Source: Liberiplasma sp046541015
Lineage (GTDB): Bacteria; Bacillota_I; Bacilli_A; Izemoplasmatales; Izemoplasmataceae
Direction: 5' to 3'
NCBI GenBank assembly: GCA_046541015.1
Contig: JBKHEA010000008.1
Span: 1 to 57,937 of the forward strand
DNA: 57,937 bases
In this document: positions 25,585 to 32,800 of the stretch, piece after piece
Position numbering within the stretch: the first letter of the stretch is position 1
How the letters are laid out: every line of letters starts with the position of its first letter
Notes under the pieces: generated by a model
What the model was told of the DNA's origin: nothing
Databases searched by the model: none
The model's input: the letters and a program-made list of their open reading frames with translations, nothing else
Program-made: the position numbers and the translations under genes

Positions 25585-27063
25585 TTAAACTTTTTCTTTG
25601 ACTAATGTCATGATCGCTTTTGGTATGTAATCAATGATATCTGTTGCTAAAACAGAAAGGGTTGTTAAGTCGTGTTTTGCTAGTTGACAAGCCTTAGCAT
25701 GAATAAGGGTTGCATGTAATGTAGCCTGAAGTAAATCAATGTGCTGTCCAACCAAACTAAGAATTAACCCTGTTAAAACATCACCAGATCCTGCCTTGGC
25801 TAAAGTAGCGTCTCCATAAGGCATGATATAAAGTGCCTCACCTTGTGCGATAATTGTAGCGGGTCCTTTTAGTACTAAGATGCCTTTAAAATCATTCATA
25901 AATGCTTTAATATGTTTTATTGGATTATCTGAAAAGTCAGTTTTGTTAAAGTTTGTAAGACGTAAAAATTCACCAACATGTGGGGTTATGATGGTAAAAG
26001 GATGTGCAGTTGATGGATCAAAATAGTTTAGTCCATCTGCATCAATTAATATCGGTTTATTTAGAGCTAATAAATCTTTTAAGCGTCTCGTGTGGTGATC
26101 TTTTTTACCAAGCCCCATCCCAAATGCAATCGCATCTATTTTTTCTAAATCCCCAATTGGATTTCTTTCATAAAAATGGTTTAATACTTCAAGATTATGC
26201 TGGGTATAATAAGGTAAATATTTTTTTAACGTATAAGTATGAACAAGTCCCGCTCCAAGTTTATATGCAGATAACGCACTTAAATGTAGTGCTCCCATTA
26301 AGCCGTGCGAACCACCAAATAAGGCTAAATTACCATAATGATATTTATGTGAATTATGGTTTCGATCAAGATAATCTTTTGGAATTTTTTGTTCAATGAC
26401 TTGATACTTCTTATGTTCTAAAGTACTTACCATTCCAACATCAACCATGATAAGTTTGCCAACATAATCTAAGCCATCATTAAGATAATAACCAAATTTC
26501 GCAAACCCAATTCCAAACGTGATTGATGCTTTGATAGCTAGCTCTTTAACGATGCCATTATGCGCATTTAATCCAGATGGTATATCAATGCTATAGACTG
26601 TTTTATTTTTTTGATTAATGGTATCAATTAGTGTTTTATAGATCCCTTTAATGCTTTTATTAAGGCCAGTGCCAAATAAACCATCAATGACATAATCTGC
26701 GCGATTAATAAGATCAATCATTTCTTGTGGTAAAAACGTATCTAAACTCCAGTAATAAGCACATTTTATCTGTGATAAAATGCTTGCATGAGAAGCACTA
26801 AGTGCTGTTTGATTGCCTACAATCACTAGCTTAATGTTATAGCCTGAAGCAACTAAGTAATCTGTAAGTTTAGATGCATCAGCGCCATTATTTCCAAGGC
26901 CCGAAAAACATACACCTGTTGCCTCCTTATGAACATGATCTTTAATCTTATCAAAAAGCGCTTTAGCAACATGGTCAATTAAAGTAACTTCTGAAATCCT
27001 CTTCTTCTTTTGAGTGTAGATTTCTATTGCTTTCATCGTTTTTAATTCTACAATTTCTTCCAT
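25585..27063 (-). CDS. nnr: Bifunctional NAD(P)H-hydrate epimerase / ADP-dependent dehydratase
   Basis: A 492-residue fusion. Residues ~1-210 are the YjeF-N epimerase (GLGNNGADASKL, 'VIDGLFGTGLNKSI', 'YSIDIPSGLNAHNG'). Residues ~230-492 are the YjeF-C/ribokinase-like dehydratase ('LFGGSHGLMGALHLSALSAYKLGAG', 'ILIDADGLNYF', 'TPHVGEFLRLT' and the anion hole/nucleotide site GSGDVLTGLI). It repairs hydrated NADH and NADPH, with ADP as phosphate donor. GGGGGTG precedes the ATG. The whole enzyme is intact with no missing motif. Confidence 0.95.
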   Translation of the reverse strand: MEEIVELKTMKAIEIYTQKKKRISEVTLIDHVAKALFDKIKDHVHKEATGVCFSGLGNNGADASKLTDYLVASGYNIKLVIVGNQTALSASHASILSQIKCAYYWSLDTFLPQEMIDLINRADYVIDGLFGTGLNKSIKGIYKTLIDTINQKNKTVYSIDIPSGLNAHNGIVKELAIKASITFGIGFAKFGYYLNDGLDYVGKLIMVDVGMVSTLEHKKYQVIEQKIPKDYLDRNHNSHKYHYGNLALFGGSHGLMGALHLSALSAYKLGAGLVHTYTLKKYLPYYTQHNLEVLNHFYERNPIGDLEKIDAIAFGMGLGKKDHHTRRLKDLLALNKPILIDADGLNYFDPSTAHPFTIITPHVGEFLRLTNFNKTDFSDNPIKHIKAFMNDFKGILVLKGPATIIAQGEALYIMPYGDATLAKAGSGDVLTGLILSLVGQHIDLLQATLHATLIHAKACQLAKHDLTTLSVLATDIIDYIPKAIMTLVKEKV

Positions 27064-27098
27064 AATAGCACCCCCAATGTCATTATAATAAACTTTTT

Positions 27099-27128
27099 AT
27101 AAAAAGAAAAGGACTAAGCCTTTAGTCC
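27099..27128 (-). terminator. Terminator of the guanylate kinase gene
   Basis: Stem GGACTAA/TTAGTCC overlaps the stop codon at 27122 and is followed on the minus strand by a T-rich tract. Confidence 0.7.
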
Positions 27129-27655
27129 ATATGTTTACGATATTTTTGATGAATGCTTAACGCGATTTCTTCTAAATCATGATCTGCATTTAAAATAGTG
27201 TAGTCAATATGTAAAAGATGGGATTCAATAAAGTACCCTCTGTCAATAGCTAGACGGTTTTCAATATCATTAAATGCATCACCTCTAGCAATCATGCGTT
27301 CTTTTCTTATTGATTCAGGGGTTTTAATAAAAAATATCACCACATCATCTTTTAATATTTTATAGATATTGTTAGCGCCTTGAATGTCAACAATTAAGAC
27401 TTTATCAATACTAGCATCTTTAAAGGCTGTTCCATAATAGTGATCATGGTATTTAGACGTTTCTAAAAAAAAGTCAATTTTCATTTTTGCTAAAAAATCT
27501 TCTTCACTTAAAAAATGATAATCAATCCCATCTATTTCACCTGGTCGTTTTTTTCTTGTCGTATAAGTCACCATCTTCTTATAGCCATAGTGGTTTATCA
27601 GTACTTTTGCAATTTCAGTCTTCCCACTTGCGCTAGCGCCAATCAATACTAACAC
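27122..27655 (-). CDS. gmk: Guanylate kinase
   Basis: A 177-residue guanylate kinase fold. The P-loop is LIGASASGKTEI, the GMP-binding segment is YTTRKKRPGEIDGIDYHFLS, and 'DHYYGTAF' and 'VLIVDIQGANNI' follow as in Gmk. It phosphorylates GMP to GDP. It is a little shorter than standard Gmk (about 205), with a compact C-terminus. The start is a GTG with AGGAG eight bases upstream. If a standard gmk exists elsewhere in the genome, this copy would be a paralogue. The divergence of its lid region leaves this open. Confidence 0.85.
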   Translation of the reverse strand: MLVLIGASASGKTEIAKVLINHYGYKKMVTYTTRKKRPGEIDGIDYHFLSEEDFLAKMKIDFFLETSKYHDHYYGTAFKDASIDKVLIVDIQGANNIYKILKDDVVIFFIKTPESIRKERMIARGDAFNDIENRLAIDRGYFIESHLLHIDYTILNADHDLEEIALSIHQKYRKHMD

Positions 27656-27710
27656 ATAATCACTCCTATTCTACCTTCTATTGTATCAAAGAAGCTGTGA
27701 ATTTAATAGA

Positions 27711-27739
27711 AAAAGGTAATCAAATTGATTACCTTTTTT
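27711..27739 (-). terminator. Terminator of the XRE/PFL operon
   Basis: Stem AAAAGGTAATCAA/TTGATTACCTTTT with a short loop, followed by T on the minus strand (and A/T-rich on both sides). It lies 15 bases beyond the PFL gene. Confidence 0.85.
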
Positions 27740-27754
27740 CTTCTTAAAGATCAC

Positions 27755-28126
27755 TTATTCTTCCTTTATTGATTCGCTTTTTTCTTTATAATGTTTGAGT
27801 GTTTCTTTAAAGAGTTCTTGGATTTTTTCTTTATTTAAAAATGGTAAAACATGTTCTATTTCAACTGTATCCCAATTTGATGCTTCAGCTTTTTTAATGA
27901 AATAGTCCATCGCTTCATCGTTTAAGAAAGGTAACATGGTTGTATAATCTAAATCAATGGTTTTATCTAAAGCTGCTTTAAATAAACGATTTAATTGATT
28001 CGTGTTTAAAAATGGGTAAATTGCGGTCGTTGCACCTTTTAAATCTACTTCTTTATTTAAAATTTGTTCAACAAGTTCCTCTTTACTGGCTTCATCTAAA
28101 AATGGCATCATACTAATGATTTTCAT
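27755..28126 (-). CDS. Four-repeat 'PFL' protein of unknown function
   Basis: A 123-residue protein built from four ~30-residue repeats, each with a hydrophobic pair followed by PFL(D/N): 'SMMPFLDEASKEELVEQIL', 'AIYPFLNTNQLNRLFKAAL', 'TMLPFLNDEAMDYFIKKA' and 'HVLPFLNKEKIQELFKETL'. Each unit looks like two short helices. There is no TM helix or signal peptide. The gene overlaps the end of the XRE regulator gene by 14 bp with a strong AAGGAGA site, so it is co-expressed with that regulator. I do not recognise a named family; an adaptor or anti-regulator role is possible but unproven. Confidence 0.72.
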   Translation of the reverse strand: MKIISMMPFLDEASKEELVEQILNKEVDLKGATTAIYPFLNTNQLNRLFKAALDKTIDLDYTTMLPFLNDEAMDYFIKKAEASNWDTVEIEHVLPFLNKEKIQELFKETLKHYKEKSESIKEE

Positions 28127-28655
28127 AAGAATTCTCCTTTATATATTTTCTTTCAAATGCCTTTAATAATGGGTATAAGGTGTTAAGTTTGTTTGGTGAT
28201 TTTTTAACTAGTTTATCGATGACAAATCGTCTTTCTGAAAAGGAAAGCCTCATAAATAAATTTGATAATTCATGATTCGATATCGATAAAATAGATTTGT
28301 TTAGTGCATAGTAACGCTCTTCTTTAGATAGTTTATGCAAGATATCTTCTAAAGTTAACGCGTTTATAGTGCCTTTTATAACTTCATCAATGATATGAGT
28401 TCTTGTATGATTAGAAAATAGTAAGTCAAGGTCATCTTCATAATGAATGCTGTAACATAATAATGTTTCAAGAGGAGCTTCATATAGCTTTGAAAGAGCG
28501 ACTAAACTATCTAAACTTGGCAGACTTTTTCCTGTTTCCCACCGACTAATCGCTTGGTGCGATACAAAAAGTTTTAAAGCCAGGGCTTCTTGGCTTAAGT
28601 GATGTTTGATTCGATAACTTTTTAACGTTTCTCCTATTTTAATTAAATCTAACAT
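28113..28655 (-). CDS. XRE-family helix-turn-helix regulator
   Basis: A 180-residue protein with an N-terminal HTH_3 domain (residues ~8-62: 'LKSYRIKHHLSQEALALKLFVSHQAISRWETGKSLPSLDSLVALSKLY'), including the recognition helix SHQAISRWE. The C-terminal ~100 residues are helical and lack a recognised sensor domain ('RYYALNKSILSISNHELSNLFMRLSFSERRF'). GGAGG precedes the ATG, and a 12-bp palindrome lies between the promoter and that site, consistent with autoregulation. Operon with the PFL-repeat gene. Confidence 0.9.
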   Translation of the reverse strand: MLDLIKIGETLKSYRIKHHLSQEALALKLFVSHQAISRWETGKSLPSLDSLVALSKLYEAPLETLLCYSIHYEDDLDLLFSNHTRTHIIDEVIKGTINALTLEDILHKLSKEERYYALNKSILSISNHELSNLFMRLSFSERRFVIDKLVKKSPNKLNTLYPLLKAFERKYIKENSYENH

Positions 28656-28666
28656 AATTAACCTCC

Positions 28667-28713
28667 ACCTAGCTAGGTAATTTTATTATAGGCTTTATCA
28701 CATTAAATTTAAA
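28667..28713 (-). promoter_or_regulatory. Promoter and palindromic operator of the XRE gene
   Basis: On the minus strand, -35 TTTAAA (28708-28713) and -10 TATAAT (28685-28690) are separated by 17 bases. Just after the expected start of transcription lies a perfect palindrome ACCTAGCTAGGT (28667-28678), directly ahead of the ribosome site. Confidence 0.6.
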
Positions 28714-28730
28714 GCAATTCTTAATTGCAT

Positions 28731-28751
28731 AAAAAAAGCGCTAAGCGCTTT
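28731..28751 (-). terminator. Terminator of the PI-PLC-like gene
   Basis: Stem AAAGCGCT/AGCGCTTT overlaps the stop codon, with seven T following on the minus strand. Confidence 0.8.
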
Positions 28752-29829
28752 AGTTAAAATAAGGATTTTTAATGATCGTAAAGGTATTTTCTAAATAGGC
28801 TACAAAGGGATTATTTAAACTGTGTGATGGGAAAAAATCTGTTGAAACAATTTGCGCACCACTTAATGTAACAGCTTCTAATGCATCATCATGTAGCGTA
28901 AGATTACTATCTAAACGGGTTCTAACAATTAGGTTTTGATCGATATACCCATTAATTTTTTCAGTTTCAAAAGGATTATTGCTTACAATAAACGACGTAT
29001 GAAACCCTTCATCTGTATGATTACCTACAAAGGCATTTAAAGTTTTAAGACTTGGGTCAAGCGCTAAATAGCTATCATTTACAGCACTTGGATGCATCAC
29101 GATGATAAATTTTCCAAGTAAATCATTAACAAGCGGCCAGCCATCCTCATCTAATAAGGTTTTAAGTGGACGATTATCAATAAGTAAATCATTTGGAGTT
29201 AAAAGCTTATCTTCAAATGAATCAATGATTAACGCGTTAAACTCAAGTAAAATATCATCATTATAAGGTTTGATAAAAGGATCTAAAAATGCAAAATCTT
29301 CTTTTGCTTCAATTAAGATAATAACAGGAAAATGATTTGGATTATTTTGACTCCATAAAAGCATTTCATCAAACGCTCGATGAAGTAAAGGCGCGTTTGA
29401 ACTTTGATCCACTAAAGGTACATGAATGAGTTCAAATCGATTATAGCGGTATACCATATCAAGTTCAAAACTTCTAACACCACGATTAAGCTGTGTGGTT
29501 AAGGAAGGTTGATGATAGCGTAAAGCGCGGGCTTCATCAAAATTTTCACCAAGTCCTACAAAGAGTTGTCCTAAACGTGTAATATTTTTCTTATAACTAT
29601 TGTGACTTGCGATAAACTGAACTTCATTGAGTCTTAATTCATCACTTTCAGTAAAGTTCATAAACGCTGATTCATCAAGCGGTGTTATTTCTTGGTTACT
29701 TAAGGCGCGTATTTGGCGTTCATGTTGAACGACATCAACTAATCTTATGGTATTAAAATAGATGACTAAAGCAAAAAAAGCGGTGATAAGGCTTAAGAAT
29801 AGTAGAATAATTTTTTTCAGTAGTTTCAT
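28750..29829 (-). CDS. Phosphatidylinositol-specific phospholipase C-like protein (Ca2+-dependent PI-PLC type)
   Basis: A 359-residue protein. Residues ~4-24 form a signal-anchor helix (LLKKIILLFLSLITAFFALVIYF), so the enzyme domain sits outside the membrane. The PI-PLC X-like barrel follows: 'FIASHNSYKK' with one catalytic His and 'FELIHVPLVDQSSNAPLLHRA' with the second. 'RGVRSFELDMVYR' and 'PVIILIEAKEDF' carry the Glu/Asp residues of a metal site. Bacterial members of this type cleave phosphodiesters of inositol-like lipids; the substrate here is unknown. GAGGAGGGATTCA precedes the ATG. Confidence 0.82.
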   Translation of the reverse strand: MKLLKKIILLFLSLITAFFALVIYFNTIRLVDVVQHERQIRALSNQEITPLDESAFMNFTESDELRLNEVQFIASHNSYKKNITRLGQLFVGLGENFDEARALRYHQPSLTTQLNRGVRSFELDMVYRYNRFELIHVPLVDQSSNAPLLHRAFDEMLLWSQNNPNHFPVIILIEAKEDFAFLDPFIKPYNDDILLEFNALIIDSFEDKLLTPNDLLIDNRPLKTLLDEDGWPLVNDLLGKFIIVMHPSAVNDSYLALDPSLKTLNAFVGNHTDEGFHTSFIVSNNPFETEKINGYIDQNLIVRTRLDSNLTLHDDALEAVTLSGAQIVSTDFFPSHSLNNPFVAYLENTFTIIKNPYFN

Positions 29830-29861
29830 TGAATCCCTCCTCTTAATTTATTATACCTTAA

Positions 29862-29889
29862 AAGAAAAAAGAGCCGATAAAATCGGCTC
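29862..29889 (-). terminator. Terminator of the giant CvpA-like gene
   Basis: Stem GAGCCGAT/ATCGGCTC with a three-base loop, followed on the minus strand by six T. Confidence 0.83.
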
Positions 29890-29894
29890 AGTTT

Positions 29895-32800
29895 TTAAGA
29901 TATTAATCCAATTTCTGTAAGAACATTAATGAGACCTTGTTTTGTTAAGAAGAGTGATGGATCACTTTCATGATAGTAAGATGAATCTACGGTGTAAGAT
30001 GGATCAGTACCGATTTGATAAGCAGTGACTGCATTATCTACCTGTGGTTGAATGGTATTACGTACAATCATTGAATCAATAATCGTATTGCGTTGAGTCT
30101 CACTTAAGTTTGCGATGGTGGTTAAATCAAATGATGCATCGGCAAATGAGCTTTGACCAAGTGTAGATACTGCTTTAATGAATAGTTTAATTTCTGTAGG
30201 GGTTGTAAGGTCATAACTGATTGCATAATAAGTATCTTTTGCAAGGTTAGGAATTGTAATATTGCCATTACCTCTTAAGATGTTGTTAATTGAGGTATGA
30301 ATTGAACCACTAAACAGTAAGGTATCTAGATCTGTATCAGATAAACTTGTGATGGTTGATGCATTAATCGCATCACCAAAGTCACTAATATTTAGCACTT
30401 TTAATCCATCAAGTAAATCTTTTAACTCTTCAGCTTCAATTTGTGTCTCAGTACTTAAACCAACATCGATACTTTCTCTAAAGCTGTTTGGCACAATAAG
30501 TGTTGTACTTCCTGATGATGCACTATCATCTAGGGCAATATCTAAGATTGGTTTAGAGATGGTTGCTTGTAGGGATATTGAACTATCGATAACCGTTGCG
30601 AAATCTTTATCGAGTAAGTTTCCTGGATTAACATTGATATTACTAAAATCGTTAAATCCTAAGGTTTCAAGACCATTAAGTATTGCTAGGACTTCATCTT
30701 TTTCAACATAAGTAATTGATCCACTCGTTGTAATTCTAATGGCATCAGATGAAGCATCTTCGTTAGGTATTACTAATGCGCCATTCGTATTGGTTAACAT
30801 GTTATTTGAAACGGTTGCATGAATAGAATGAGAGAGTAATATAGTTTCTTTTTGATCGAAGAATTTAGATAATTCAATACCTGATCCAAAGCTACTTAAG
30901 TCATCATAACCCATTGTTAAGAGGGCATTGATTAGCGCTTTAATCTCAGTATCTAAAACGAATTCTGTTTCAAAGCCAGTATTCCCAACATCAAATCTTA
31001 CATCAACACTTGGATTTAAACTGGTTGGTTGAGATTCATTAGGCACGATTAAGACTGCACTACCTAAATCAAAGAGCGTTTGAGAAATGGTTGCATGCAT
31101 ACTTGCAGATTCAAGTAAGGTATCTTGATTTGTTTCGTTATTTAAAACGCTTAAATCAAAAGCACCGGTGAAATCATTAACATCAGTAATGTTGAATAAT
31201 TCTAATGCTTCAATAAGAGCATGAATTTCATCTTTTGCAACATAATCCGTATCAATGCTTAAATAAGAATCACTAATACGAATGTCTTCTAAACCAGAAC
31301 CTGTATCTTTAGTGTAAGGGATGGTTAGTGTATTTGCATTATCTAATGTATAAAGTTGATCAGATATAGTGGCATGCATGATGGCTGAAGCTAGTAAGAT
31401 ATTTCGGTTGTTTTCTGAATAGAAAACACTTAAATCAATATCTCCACTATAGCCTTCTACATCTAATATATCTAATAAATCAAGGGCTAAAATGGTATTT
31501 TCTAACTCATCTGCTTCAATGTAATTTGTATCAGTACCTTCTAAGTTATCACCAACATTAACTCTTACAATCGTCGTATTATCGGATGCGCGACCTGGAA
31601 CAATGATGGTGTTTGCATCATGTAAATCTAAAATTTGTTCAGAAATTGTTGCTTGAATAATCGATGATTCTAAGGCTTTATTAGCATTGGTTACCCCTGT
31701 AGTATATTCATTAGCTAAAACACTTAAATCAAGGCTACCACCAAAATCATCAACCTCTAAAACATTTAATATATCAAGGGCGATAATAACGGATACCAAT
31801 TCATCTTTTAAGATATAAAGTGATTCTGTACCATCTAAACTATCACCGACATTAATTTTTATTAGTGTTGAATCATCAGCTTTATAGGTTGGCACAATAA
31901 TTAAGTCACTATCATCTAAATCTATTACTTGTTCAGAAATTGTTGCTTGTATAATTGAAGATTCTAAAGCTTTGGTTGCGTTTAAAACGCCTGGTTCATA
32001 GTCTTCAACTAAAACCGTTAAATCGAGTGAACCTGTAAAGGCTTCAACATCTAAAACCTCTAATATATCCATCGCGATGATGGTTGCAACTAATTCATCA
32101 GCTAAAATATATTCAGTCGTTTCTGTGCCACTTCCTACCGTTTTTCTAACTAACTCTGTGTCATCTTCTTTAAAGGTTGGGACAACGACTGTACCATCGG
32201 TATCTAAATCTAGTAATTGTTCAGAAATGGTTGCTTGTATAATGGAAGATTCTAACGCCTTGGTTGCGTTTAAAACGCCTGGTTCATAGTCTTCAACTAA
32301 GACAGTTAAATCAAGTGATCCCGTAAAGGCTTCAACATCTAAAACCTCTAATATATCCATCGCAACAATCATCGATTCAATTTCAGTTTTTATAATATAG
32401 ATGGTTTCAAACCCACTTGGTCCTTTTTCAAGTCGAATTGAGGTTGAATCATCTTCTGCATAAAACGGAACATTAATCGTCCCATCATTGCCTAAATCAA
32501 TAATTTTGTCTGAAATCGTCGCATGAATGATTGCGGATTCTAAAACGATACTTGCGTTTAATACACCCGGTTCGCTTTCAGTAGCTAAAACGGATAAGTT
32601 TAACGTACCATCGAAACTTTCTAAATCAGTTAAGTCTAAAATGTCAAGGGCATCAATCATGGCCGTAAGTTCTGATTTTAGTACATATTCAGTTTCAAAA
32701 CCAGTACTTCCGCGAGTAAAGCGAATTTCAGTATCATCTTCTGCAATATAAGGAATCGTGATTAATCCATCGGTTTCTTGATCGATAAGCAAATCAGATA

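Noticed and set aside
26004..26399. A 131-codon plus-strand frame opposite the nnr gene.
   Set aside because: It is antisense to a complete conserved enzyme and has no ribosome site.
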